This document shows, in pieces, positions 10,732-20,460 of a stretch of 37,500 nucleotides of DNA. How positions within the stretch are numbered: the stretch's first letter is position 1; every line of letters begins with the position of its first letter. Both the position numbers and the translations under genes were made by a program. Source of the stretch: Neocallimastix lanati (nom. inval.) (Eukaryota > Neocallimastigomycota > Neocallimastigomycetes > Neocallimastigales > Neocallimastigaceae); assembly GCA_016946835.1 (NCBI GenBank), contig JACVTC010000360.1, positions 1-37,500 of the forward strand, read 5' to 3'. The notes beneath the pieces were generated by a model that was not told the DNA's origin, searched no databases, and saw only the letters and a list, made by a program, of their open reading frames with translations.

Positions 10732-12250
10732 ATAATTTTGAAACCGTTTGACCTGCTTGATTTGTTCCATCTATATAATTTTTTTTTCCTCCCCTTTTAA
10801 CTTTTTTAGATAAATTTTTCGCTGCTTCTTTACCTGCTTTGTTAGCTAATTTTTTAGCTATTTTTTTAACTACATATTTACCAGCATACTTTATTCCTTG
10901 TTTTACTAATACTCTAGCTGCAGTTGAAATAGCAAAATCAACTATTATAGGTGCCAATGCTATTAAAGGAAGAAATCTTTTTTCTAACTGTGTTTCGTTA
11001 TCCGATCTATAATTATTTTCATATACAATAAATTCGTAATTATTTTCATTTCTTTTATTTTTGTCATTATACGAAGTTTTATCATTTATATAATCTATTC
11101 TACCGATGGGCTCATATTGATCATCATGATGGTCATAATCTTCTTTACTTAAATAACTATATTCTTTTGTACCTGATTTTTCTTTATATCCACTCCAATT
11201 ATTTTCTCTAGAAACACTTGTGGTATTAGTTATGGCATGAGTATCATCTTCAGTAACTCCATGAACATTAGCTTCAGAGTGATCAACGTTGACCGACATA
11301 TTATTATCATTTGTATCTGTTTTGGACTCTGAATGCGCTATAGAAACTGCTAATTCTAGTGAATTTGTGTTAGCATCGGATTCGGATTGAGTTATACTGT
11401 CAGAATGGGTCAGTGTAGATGCAATTTCAATGGTATTGGATATTTCATCCGTTAAAGTATCCGTATTACTTTCAATATTTCCTATACTACTTGATATAAC
11501 TTGTCCTTCTGAATCAGTAATCGAATACTGACGTTCATTTGTAAAAGTAATAAGAGCATCACAAACAACAGTACATCCCTTACAATTGCTTACGGCAGCA
11601 CAATTCATAAACCCTTGCGATAATCCACTGGAAACATCGTTAATAATACTATTAATAGAATTAGGTAATTTCATGATACCACCTGTTGCATGTCTAATAT
11701 TAGGAACCCGATCATTAATACCTATAATCAATGATTTATGATAAGGATTAAATTTTGGATTATTACTAACTAATGGTATACATTGTTTATCGCTCTCTTT
11801 TAATTTATCATAAATAGCATCAATGTAATTAGCAATTATTTGTTTTGACTCTTCAATTGTATTTTTACCTCTTACGTATGGATTAACATTTTCTGTTTTA
11901 TTTTTATTTTCTGATATTTCATTATTCATATCATTATTATCTTTTGTTTCATCGTCTTGATTAGATCTCTTTCTTAAATTTTCTTGAATTGAAGAAATAT
12001 CATAGTAAATACCAATACTATTGACCATAGTACTATTATCACACCAAGAAACTCCATACCAAGTAGGCCCTAAAACCTTTGCATATTCTTCTATTGTTTT
12101 AGCGAATACAACATTACCGTCTTCGTCGAAATAAGCTGGATCATAAACTTTAGTTACACCTTTATGATTATAACGACAAAATATTTTAGTTTCATTTGCT
12201 AAAATACTATTAGCAAAGAATATACAAAGTACAATATTAATTAACTTCAT
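10679..12250 (-). CDS. Secreted protein, Ser/Thr-rich, with cationic amphipathic C-terminal segment
   Basis: A 523-residue protein not recognised as a known family. It starts with a clear signal peptide (MKLINIVLCIFFANSILA). The mature part has seven Cys (25, 70, 157, 217, 223, 226, 230), four of them clustered in NCAAVSNCKGCTVVC. Residues 231-350 form a long Ser/Thr/Asp stretch with alternating polar pattern and no Cys, of a kind seen in fungal secreted proteins and in some pore-forming proteins; that likeness is only by pattern. A dibasic Lys-Arg at 424-425 (QLEKR), a Kex2-type cleavage context, precedes a hydrophobic run (about 426-448) and a Lys/Ala-rich amphipathic helix (about 449-490), which together could be a membrane-active peptide. 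A second Lys-Arg lies at 94-95. The last residues come from the duplicated 31-base segment, so the C-terminus is probably altered. A secreted effector or toxin-like role is possible but unproven. Confidence 0.75.
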   Translation of the reverse strand: MKLINIVLCIFFANSILANETKIFCRYNHKGVTKVYDPAYFDEDGNVVFAKTIEEYAKVLGPTWYGVSWCDNSTMVNSIGIYYDISSIQENLRKRSNQDDETKDNNDMNNEISENKNKTENVNPYVRGKNTIEESKQIIANYIDAIYDKLKESDKQCIPLVSNNPKFNPYHKSLIIGINDRVPNIRHATGGIMKLPNSINSIINDVSSGLSQGFMNCAAVSNCKGCTVVCDALITFTNERQYSITDSEGQVISSSIGNIESNTDTLTDEISNTIEIASTLTHSDSITQSESDANTNSLELAVSIAHSESKTDTNDNNMSVNVDHSEANVHGVTEDDTHAITNTTSVSRENNWSGYKEKSGTKEYSYLSKEDYDHHDDQYEPIGRIDYINDKTSYNDKNKRNENNYEFIVYENNYRSDNETQLEKRFLPLIALAPIIVDFAISTAARVLVKQGIKYAGKYVVKKIAKKLANKAGKEAAKNLSKKVKRGGKKNYIDGTNQAGQTVSKLYGNIQKNDNLDWKYTKK

Positions 12251-12902
12251 AAATTTATTATTTAAAAAATAAGATAAATAATTTTTATTTTTTTTTTTAT
12301 TTTTCTTTTTATTCTTAATTTTTAATAATTTATATTTTTGAAAATTAATTATTTATTTTTAAAAAATCATTTTATAAAAAATATAGATATATAAATAAAT
12401 TAAAATATAGCTTTATGTTTTTTAGAATGGCTATATTATTAAATTATATATAATTATAAATTTAATGTAATATAATATTTATATTTACTATAAATTATTT
12501 GTTATAAAAAATTTTTTTACTTTATTTATTAATATTTTTTAAAATATTTTTATTTTTATTTATTACTTTAAAATAGTAAATGAAAATAAGTCGTTCTTGA
12601 TTTTTTTAACATAAAAAAAATAATAAGAAGAAGAAAATAATTAATTAATTAATAATAAGAAAATAAAATTAAAAAATAAATTTTTAAAAAAAAGTAATTA
12701 TAATATTAATAATTAATATAGTATTTTTTTTTTTACTATAATAATTATACAATATTAATTACTTTAACTATTTTATTTTATTTATTTGCTTATTAGTAAT
12801 TATAATATTATTAATAAAATTAATAAACATTATATTAATTTTATAAAAATAATAATAAAAATTATAATAATAATAATAGTAATAATAGTAATAATAATAA
12901 TA

Positions 12903-12944
<42 letters not shown>

Positions 12945-12986
12945 TAATTTTATTTTATTTTATTTTTATTTTTTTTTTTTTTCTTT
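12251..12986. other. A+T-rich spacer with microsatellites
   Basis: Gap between two minus-strand secreted-protein genes, serving as upstream region of the one ending at 10679 and downstream region of the large coiled-coil gene. It contains an imperfect AAT/AGT triplet run (about 12846-12905) followed by a (TA)n run (about 12908-12936) and T-rich tracts. No gene or RNA is seen. Confidence 0.5.
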
Positions 12987-13066
12987 TTGTTTCTTAACAT
13001 TTATATATCTTATTAATTAGTTATTACAATTATTTAGTTATTTGTTTCTTAATATTTATATATTTT
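12987..13066. repeat. Small duplication of the giant gene's 3' end
   Basis: The last codons of the large minus-strand gene (13042-13066) are repeated with two mismatches in 25 bases at 12987-13011, just outside the stop codon, at a distance of 55 bases. This gives a second, slightly diverged copy of the 3' end of the coding region in the downstream spacer. Confidence 0.6.
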
Positions 13067-16000
13067 ATTCTAAATTGTTTATTAGCTTTTACAATATTAT
13101 TTTTACTAATACAATAGTTATGAATACTATTAATATTATTCATATTAGGTTTTATACTAATTACTAAAGGTTTGTTATTTAAATTAATATTATTTTTAGT
13201 AATATAATTGGAAACATATTTAATGTTATTATTAAAATAACTTTTATAATCATCAATGGTTACTTGGTTTTCTCTTCCTAACATCTTTGCAAACTTATAA
13301 TATGATCCAACCACATATATAGTAAACTTATTTATTGTAGTTTCTATATGTTTTTTAGTATCATCAGTTATAGATTCTTTAATTTTATCGTCATATTCGG
13401 ATATTTCATTAAATACTTCTTCAATCTTTATATTCGCGTTTTCGGTAATTTTTGATTCAATATTAGGATTATATTTCATAACTTCATCTATAGCTTCAGA
13501 AAATATTTCATTTTGAAATTCATCCAAGGGTTGAATATTTTTTATTAATTTATCATATAACTTATTATAATTATGGGTTACTGCATTAGCATCTTTTGAA
13601 TTTATACTACCTGGTGATTGATAATTAGCATATTGATAATTTAATTCAACCGAATAACCTAAACTATCATAGGATTCAATATTACTATCTTTAATTAAAT
13701 GTGATAATACATCAGATTTACTTTTAATGTTTGATTTATCATAAAACATATTTATTAAACTAGATTCACTTAATGCATAAACAATACTATCTCCCCAACT
13801 AAATTTATCTTCCTTTGTAAATTTACTATTAATATTATATATTTTAGGATTATTTTTTGCTGTACTGGATATAACAGAGTTTAATTTATTAGTAATTAAA
13901 TATCTCACACGATTATCTAATTCTTTATCAAATTCTAACGTACTGATAGGAATATTATTATTTATATCACTACTAAGTATTCTATCATAACAAATAGCTG
14001 TAGCAACTAAATCATTATAGTTACTAGATAATGATACAATGCTCAATATATATAATTCATTACCTGCATATGATCTTAATTCTTTAATTTTTATTCCCTG
14101 CTGATCAATATGTTTTTTTGTATCGGTAATAAATTTATAAGTATTTTTATTTAAATATTTATTTTTAGAATTCTTTATTTGGCTTTCTACACCTTTAAAT
14201 ATTAATTCTTTACTTTCTGGAGAAATATTATTATCTTTAATTACATCAATAGCATTTTTACCTTCTAACGGCTCAAGATCTGGATCTACTATTTTATTTA
14301 GTGAATTATTAATATCATCAATTACAAATGTATCTTCGTCAAATAATATTGCAAGACTATTATGTAATTTATATATAGCATGACTATTATCACTTATCTT
14401 TCCTTTATAATATTCTTCATTAACAATTGACATCATATCATGGAAATTTTCATATATTTTACGTAATTCATTTTTATGATCTTCACTTAATGAACTTATA
14501 TCTAAAGTTTCAGTTAATTCACATAAACTATTAAGAGCTTCATTTAAATTATTTCCTTCACCGATACTTCTATAATCTATTTCTGAAGATATTTTTCCAT
14601 CTTCAAACATTACTCCTAAACCATATATTAAATTACCATTATTTATATTTACTATACTTAATAATTTATTAAGATTAATTATAATATTTTTTCTATAATA
14701 TTTAGAATTTAAATCTTTAGTGTATTTTAAAGTATAAACCATTTCGTTTCCTTTATTATCACGTATAATATTAAATTTATCTTTATGTAAACTGTAATCT
14801 CTATTGAAATATTTTTCTAATTTTTCTATATCATTACTATTTATATTTTTTACATTTAAATCATTATTGTATTTGGAAGAAGATAACATTGATTTTAATT
14901 CATTAATTATATTATTAAATCCAACTATAAAATCCGTACTTTCTTTTTCACTAAAATTTTCAAAATTTTTATTATACGTTGTGGATAAGTCTTTCCAAAC
15001 ATTTACAAGACTTTCTGCATTTTTATATAAAAGTTTAGGATTAGATAGATTATCTACTTCATATTGAATAGGTAATATATTTTTATCAATATTTTTATCT
15101 TTAAATATTCTTAATAATTTTAATGTAATTTCTTCTATATGCTTATCAGGTAAAATATTTTCTTTATTATTATTTAATACTCTTAAATTATTTTCAGAGG
15201 AATTTATTTCATCATCAATTTTCATATTATTTTTATTTGCTATGGTATTATATAATTTATGAACAATTTCTGAATTTAAAGATGTTTTATCATTTTTATA
15301 TAGTTCTAATTCATTAATAGATTTTAAATCATTTAATTCATTAAATATAGAGTTTATATCTTCAATATTTTCTAACTTTTCTAATTCTTCACATAATTCA
15401 TTGATAGCAGATAACGAATCATCTGAATTCAAAACTGTATTTGGATTAATTCCTGCCATTTTAGATAATTTTTCTATTATTGTATTTAGCTTATTTTTAT
15501 TAAGCTTAGATTGTGAATCATGAGAATCTAATGAATATAATTCAATATCATAAATATTTCCAAAATTTTCTTTATGAATATTAATTATTTCAAAATATGA
15601 TGATATTAACTTATTTACATTTTCTTCATTCATTTCATTATTATTATTGTTATAATCGGAATTTGTATATTCTAGAATTTGATCATTAGTTATGCTATTA
15701 AAGTTTCTAATAAATTTTTCACTTTGTTCTTTATCAAATTTATCAATATTATTTTTATATGTTTCTGCTAATGTATTTAATACTTCATTGATTGATTCGG
15801 CATCTTTAACTAACATTTTTATATCATTAATATCATTTATATTTGAAGTATAGGGTAAAATATTTGAATTTAAATCCATAATTTTAAATGTTTTTAAAGT
15901 ATTAATTATTGTAAATGAAATTGTTAATTCTTTTGATATTTTTATTTGATTACCAGTTCGACATGAGCTAAGAGATCTTTTAAATAGTAATTTACATTGT

Positions 16001-17055
16001 TTATAAATCTCTCTTTGATCATCAATAGTTAATTTATTTGCTTCATTAACTAATTCAATAGATGGAGTTAGATCATCATTATGTGACATATCATTTATAA
16101 TATTAACAAATTTATAAAATTCTAAATTTTCACTAATATTTTTACTAACAGGTTGTAATTTTTCTATTAAATTTTGTTTAGATAAATCACGAATTATTTT
16201 TTTTTCAGTTGTATATTCTTTTTCTAATTCTTTTACTTTTTCATCTTCTTCTGATATTTTACCATCAATATTTAACAAATAATTATCTAAAGAATTATTA
16301 TAGGTCATATAATGATTTATTTTCTTCTTAGTTTCATCTAATTCTAAATATGTTGTTTTCATAATATTATTCATACTAATTTTATATTCTTCAGTATTTT
16401 TCACTTTAGTCAGAATACTATTATATTCCTTTTTATTTTTATTTTTAAATTCAATTACTCTAAGTATATTTTTAATTTTATCTTCTTCATATACATTATA
16501 CTGTTTATTTATTTGATTTATTTTATTTTCGGTATACTTTTTTTCAACATTTGCATTTAATTTTGCTAAAAAGTCATCATTTTTCTCATTTATTATTTCA
16601 TTATTTATCATAACCAATATATCATATTGCATAAAATTCGCAATAATTTTTAATTTTTCATTCTTAGCAATAATTTCCTGATAATTCTTTTGATATTCTT
16701 CATAATCATCTTTTAATGGGTCACTTAATAATTTATTACATATATTATTATATTCTTCTTCTTTTTCCTTAATTTTATTAATATCATATTTTTCAACATT
16801 ATTAGAATTTTTATTTAAATCATTAATAAAATCAATCTTTGTTAACTGTTTTAACATTTTTGCTATTTTTGTATTTTCATTACTCAAAATAACACGTTCT
16901 TTTTTTAATTTTTCTTTAATTTGTTCATTTTTATCATTTTTTATTATTTCGTTCCAATTTTTTTTCAATAATGATTTTATACTAGATTGTTTTTCTTCTA
17001 AATATCCTTTAATATTTTCAATAGCAGTATTAAGATTTAAATTAGATTTATCCAT
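13030..17055 (-). CDS. Main part of a giant coiled-coil protein (C-terminal 1341 residues)
   Basis: A Lys/Asn/Glu-rich protein that I cannot assign to a family. The first Met is probably not the true start. The frame is open for about 34 more codons upstream (reading KYKTQISNLKSIIDELIKD), back to a run of nine A where the secreted N-terminal part at 17135-18622 ends. Residues 1-300 are highly charged and coiled-coil-like. Residues about 376-620 and 640-918 are two copies of one module. Each has a helical start ending NILP, an AES...L...TY.KN segment and, towards the end, L..LCE and HKLYN/YKLHN followed by an acidic ID(D/E)INNS/INSS. The C-terminal third (about 930-1341) is unique and mostly helical. 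Together with the upstream part this would be an extracellular protein of about 1,870 residues. Structural, adhesin-like or effector roles are all possible. Confidence 0.75.
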   Translation of the reverse strand: MDKSNLNLNTAIENIKGYLEEKQSSIKSLLKKNWNEIIKNDKNEQIKEKLKKERVILSNENTKIAKMLKQLTKIDFINDLNKNSNNVEKYDINKIKEKEEEYNNICNKLLSDPLKDDYEEYQKNYQEIIAKNEKLKIIANFMQYDILVMINNEIINEKNDDFLAKLNANVEKKYTENKINQINKQYNVYEEDKIKNILRVIEFKNKNKKEYNSILTKVKNTEEYKISMNNIMKTTYLELDETKKKINHYMTYNNSLDNYLLNIDGKISEEDEKVKELEKEYTTEKKIIRDLSKQNLIEKLQPVSKNISENLEFYKFVNIINDMSHNDDLTPSIELVNEANKLTIDDQREIYKQCKLLFKRSLSSCRTGNQIKISKELTISFTIINTLKTFKIMDLNSNILPYTSNINDINDIKMLVKDAESINEVLNTLAETYKNNIDKFDKEQSEKFIRNFNSITNDQILEYTNSDYNNNNNEMNEENVNKLISSYFEIINIHKENFGNIYDIELYSLDSHDSQSKLNKNKLNTIIEKLSKMAGINPNTVLNSDDSLSAINELCEELEKLENIEDINSIFNELNDLKSINELELYKNDKTSLNSEIVHKLYNTIANKNNMKIDDEINSSENNLRVLNNNKENILPDKHIEEITLKLLRIFKDKNIDKNILPIQYEVDNLSNPKLLYKNAESLVNVWKDLSTTYNKNFENFSEKESTDFIVGFNNIINELKSMLSSSKYNNDLNVKNINSNDIEKLEKYFNRDYSLHKDKFNIIRDNKGNEMVYTLKYTKDLNSKYYRKNIIINLNKLLSIVNINNGNLIYGLGVMFEDGKISSEIDYRSIGEGNNLNEALNSLCELTETLDISSLSEDHKNELRKIYENFHDMMSIVNEEYYKGKISDNSHAIYKLHNSLAILFDEDTFVIDDINNSLNKIVDPDLEPLEGKNAIDVIKDNNISPESKELIFKGVESQIKNSKNKYLNKNTYKFITDTKKHIDQQGIKIKELRSYAGNELYILSIVSLSSNYNDLVATAICYDRILSSDINNNIPISTLEFDKELDNRVRYLITNKLNSVISSTAKNNPKIYNINSKFTKEDKFSWGDSIVYALSESSLINMFYDKSNIKSKSDVLSHLIKDSNIESYDSLGYSVELNYQYANYQSPGSINSKDANAVTHNYNKLYDKLIKNIQPLDEFQNEIFSEAIDEVMKYNPNIESKITENANIKIEEVFNEISEYDDKIKESITDDTKKHIETTINKFTIYVVGSYYKFAKMLGRENQVTIDDYKSYFNNNIKYVSNYITKNNINLNNKPLVISIKPNMNNINSIHNYCISKNNIVKANKQFRIKYINIKKQITK

Positions 17056-17134
17056 AATTGAATCAAAATTTTCTGGATCTTTAATAAGCTCATCTATTAT
17101 AGATTTTAAATTTGATATTTGTGTTTTATACTTA

Positions 17135-18622
17135 TTATATTCTTTTTTTTTCTTTATTTATTTTTTCTATTTTAATATTTTTTAATTCTTCTCTTTTATT
17201 TAAGTATTTTGCTATTAATTTTTCAATATGGTCAATTTCATCATTACTATAACTACATAACAAATTATCATTATTATCATATGTTGGATTACGTTGAACT
17301 ATAAGATCGAGAACAATTTCCTTTAAACTATCTTCATCTTCATCATTCTCTTTATTATTATCTATATAATCATCAGGATTATATGTGTCAATATGACGTC
17401 CTTCTATAACACGTTCAAGAATTACACCTGACTCTGGTATAATATGTATTCCTTTACCTTTTATTTGGCCTATTAAATCCATATTTTCATTAATACCAGT
17501 AAATGATTGTTTACCATATCCACTTAAATCACTATTAACATTTGTTAAAATTAATGATTTTATTTTTGACTTATCAATCTCATATTTAGATTTTTTATCA
17601 TTATAGTTTAGCTCTAATGCATAAATTTTATCATTTACAGTATCTTTAACAATAAAATGTAATATATTTTTATTTTTATTACCATTATTCTCTTCAATTA
17701 AAGTAAAATCTATATTTTCTTTAATAATTTCATATTTGCCATCACTACCTTTATCTAAAAATAATTTATAACACTCTTCAGTATCAATACAACTTTCTCC
17801 TACAGCTTTATATAAAATATATATATCAGAATCTACATCCATTAAGTTATTTTCTTCTTTATATAATTTTAATATATTATTATTATTTCCAATAACACCA
17901 TTCCTAATAAATTCTTTAACATTATAATTATTATAATATTGATGTTCTTTATTAATTTGTTCAATTTCAACAATTGGTTTTTCTGCTTTTCTATTATAAA
18001 TGGATATAATATTTAATTCTTTATCACTATCAATTAATGTAATTCCAGTTAATTTTCTGAATATATCTATTTTTTTCATATGTTCCTCAAATTGCATTTC
18101 CATAGTTATTTTCTCATTAGTATTAGGATCAATAGGAAGATTGTTATTATTAGGATCATTATATCTAGCATATAATTCTGATCTATATGGATCATTTTGC
18201 GTATCAGAATGTTCAATATATTGATAACCTAATCTATCACATGCTATTATTTCAGCTAGTTTATATAGTTCTTTAAACCTTCTTTCAATTTCATTATTTT
18301 GAGATTTTTCATCTGGAAATTTATCAGAACTAAATCTAACTTTATTTAAACTTGGAATAATTTCAGTTATATCTTTAATATATTTATTATTATTACTATT
18401 ATTTATACTAATATTAATTTTTAAAGGCTTTCCATCTAAACCTTTAACTATATTACCATTATGATCACCAGCTGATAAAATTAATAAAGCTATTTGTAAA
18501 TCTAAATGATTATATGGACTACAATCAATTTTAGTAAAAAGTACTAATAATAAAATAAAATACTTAATGATATTCATTTTTAATGAATATTTTTTTTTAA
18601 AAAAAATTTTGAAAAAAATCAT
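17135..18622 (-). CDS. Secreted N-terminal part of the giant protein
   Basis: An open frame of 495 residues that ends abruptly in a Lys-rich tail (NKEKKRI) inside a run of nine A (plus-strand T 17143-17151). With eight A the frame passes directly into the 1341-residue frame downstream, so the two are one gene split by one base. Met-16 (about 18577) is the better start: it gives a clean signal peptide, MNIIKYFILLLVLFTKIDCS, whereas the first 15 residues are a Lys/Phe-rich extension. Four Cys lie after the signal region (residues about 128, 273, 278 and 454) in an otherwise Asn/Asp/Lys-rich sequence. No known domain is recognised. The gene follows the ankyrin gene on the same strand after only 24 bases (69 from Met-16). 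Confidence 0.7.
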   Translation of the reverse strand: MIFFKIFFKKKYSLKMNIIKYFILLLVLFTKIDCSPYNHLDLQIALLILSAGDHNGNIVKGLDGKPLKINISINNSNNNKYIKDITEIIPSLNKVRFSSDKFPDEKSQNNEIERRFKELYKLAEIIACDRLGYQYIEHSDTQNDPYRSELYARYNDPNNNNLPIDPNTNEKITMEMQFEEHMKKIDIFRKLTGITLIDSDKELNIISIYNRKAEKPIVEIEQINKEHQYYNNYNVKEFIRNGVIGNNNNILKLYKEENNLMDVDSDIYILYKAVGESCIDTEECYKLFLDKGSDGKYEIIKENIDFTLIEENNGNKNKNILHFIVKDTVNDKIYALELNYNDKKSKYEIDKSKIKSLILTNVNSDLSGYGKQSFTGINENMDLIGQIKGKGIHIIPESGVILERVIEGRHIDTYNPDDYIDNNKENDEDEDSLKEIVLDLIVQRNPTYDNNDNLLCSYSNDEIDHIEKLIAKYLNKREELKNIKIEKINKEKKRI

Positions 18623-18646
18623 TTTATAATTATCATTAACATGTTA

Positions 18647-19885
18647 TTATTTCGCTCCTTTTTCAATTAAAAAATCTATTAATGATACATTATATAAACA
18701 TGTTATTTTCAATGGTGTATCACCATATTTATTTTTTACATTTATTTTAGCACCATTTTCAATAAAAAGATTAACTCTATTTTTATTTAAATTACGACAT
18801 ACTTCAAATATTGGCGTTTCATTTTCATTATTTACTATATTTATATTTGCTCCTCTTTTAATTAAATATTCCATTAAACTTTCTTTTCCAACATATTTAT
18901 AATATTTACAATATTTACAAGCTATATGTAATGGTGAATTACCTTCATTATCTTGCTCATTTATATCTGCTCCATAATCAAGTAAAATTTTTACTATTTC
19001 TTTTTTTCCATATTTACAAGCTGTTATTAAAGGAGTTTCTCCTTTATTATTTGCTTTACTTATATCCGCTCCCTGTTCTATTAAAAATACCACATTTTTT
19101 TTATTAGTTGCAGTTCGAGACAGATTTATCAATGGTGTATTGCCTTCATTGTCTTGTGCATTAATATTTGCTCCATATTTTAATAATTTATATATTAAAC
19201 AATTCGTTACATAATTATATTGTATACAAGCTTTATGTAATGGAGTTTCACCTTTATTATTTATTACATTAATATGATATTCATTATTAATTAAAGATAT
19301 TATTTTATTAACACCACCATATATATGTAATAATGTATTTCCTTCATTATCTTTTATATATACATAAGCTCCATACTTATTAATTAACATATCTACTATA
19401 TCACTTAAACTAAAATAATATGCAAGAAATAGAGGATTAACTATTTTTCTACAACGAATATCATATCTATTTAAATCACAGTCAAAAGAAAAATATTTAT
19501 ATGAATTTAAAATGTTAAAATTAATTACAGAATTACATTTATCTTCTTTTTCTTTAATTAATATTAATTCAAATTCTATTCTGGAAATTTTTATTTTATT
19601 TTTATAATATAAAAGTAATTTTAAAATAAATTCATTATTATATTTAAAATAATCATTGAATTCATAATCTCTATCATACTTATAATTTTCAAATAATTCA
19701 TTTAATACTAACTCTAATGTTTTTTTTTTTTTTAATTTAGTTAAATTACAATTTTTAATTATTAAACAAATTAATGTTTTAATTTCATCAGATTTAAAAT
19801 TACCTTCATTATATAATTTATATTCTTTAAAATATTTTATTACTTCTGAATTTTTTTTATTTTTATAATATTCAAGATTATTCAT
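18647..19885 (-). CDS. Ankyrin-repeat protein
   Basis: An intact 412-residue protein. The first 150 or so residues are helical, Lys/Asn-rich and not repeat-like. Ankyrin units then fill the rest, with clear consensus stretches: NEGNTLLHIYGG, NKGETPLHKAC, LLKYGANINAQDNEGNTPLI, LIEQGADISKANNKGETPLI, LLDYGADINEQDNEGNSPLHIAC, LIKRGANINIVNNENETPIF and ENGAKINVKNKYGDTPLK. About eight units end at LIEKGAK. Ankyrin repeats mediate protein-protein contacts, and no catalytic domain is attached, so the partner is unknown. There is no signal peptide, so it is probably intracellular. It has the same N-terminal layout as the broken family members at 2304-3453 and 5961-6969 and is the only intact copy here. 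It ends 24 bases before the giant secreted gene on the same strand. Confidence 0.9.
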   Translation of the reverse strand: MNNLEYYKNKKNSEVIKYFKEYKLYNEGNFKSDEIKTLICLIIKNCNLTKLKKKKTLELVLNELFENYKYDRDYEFNDYFKYNNEFILKLLLYYKNKIKISRIEFELILIKEKEDKCNSVINFNILNSYKYFSFDCDLNRYDIRCRKIVNPLFLAYYFSLSDIVDMLINKYGAYVYIKDNEGNTLLHIYGGVNKIISLINNEYHINVINNKGETPLHKACIQYNYVTNCLIYKLLKYGANINAQDNEGNTPLINLSRTATNKKNVVFLIEQGADISKANNKGETPLITACKYGKKEIVKILLDYGADINEQDNEGNSPLHIACKYCKYYKYVGKESLMEYLIKRGANINIVNNENETPIFEVCRNLNKNRVNLFIENGAKINVKNKYGDTPLKITCLYNVSLIDFLIEKGAK

Positions 19886-20460
19886 ATTAATTAAAATATA
19901 AAAATAAATTTAAATTTTATTAAATAAATATAACTTTATATTCCTATTTTTTTTAAAAAAAAAATTAGTAAATTTAATCAATTTAAATAATTTTTTCATA
20001 TTTAATATTTATATTTTATTTAAAAAAATGATTTGTCTAAATACTACTATGTATTAAATTTAATTTAGTTATAATTGGAATAGTTGTTAAAAAATGAATA
20101 GTTATACATATACAGACATATAATTTAAGTATACTTTTTATTTATTTTATTTTTAATATTTTATTATATATTTTTATTTTTTATTTCTTATTTCTTTTTA
20201 ACTAAAATAATTTTAATAAGTAATTTAGGATACATTAACATAAATAAATATACTTTACAAATTTTTAATATTTATTATCATATTTTGTTATAGTATACTA
20301 AATATTTAAATAATTTTTTTTTTTTTTTTTTTTTTTTTAATAATAATTATTAAATGATTTTTTAAAATTTTAATAATATTTTAAAATATCTATTATTCAT
20401 AATAATAATATTAATACTAATTATAATACCAATAGTAATAAAATCAATATACAAATTAAA
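19886..20460. other. Divergent intergenic region with a 25-T run
   Basis: This separates the minus-strand ankyrin gene from the plus-strand Cys-rich gene and must hold both promoters. It is A/T-rich with a T-run at about 20314-20338. No specific promoter element can be distinguished from the background. Confidence 0.45.

Noticed and set aside
12846-12936. Possible CRISPR-like or regulatory repeat
   Set aside because: It is only simple AAT and TA microsatellite sequence without spacers or structure.
14804-15067. Plus-strand open frame inside the giant coiled-coil gene
   Set aside because: Antisense shadow of the Lys/Asn-rich coding strand; no start context or motif.
18000-18224. Plus-strand open frame inside the secreted N-terminal part of the giant gene
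   Set aside because: Antisense shadow; the minus-strand frame is the long open one with the signal peptide.
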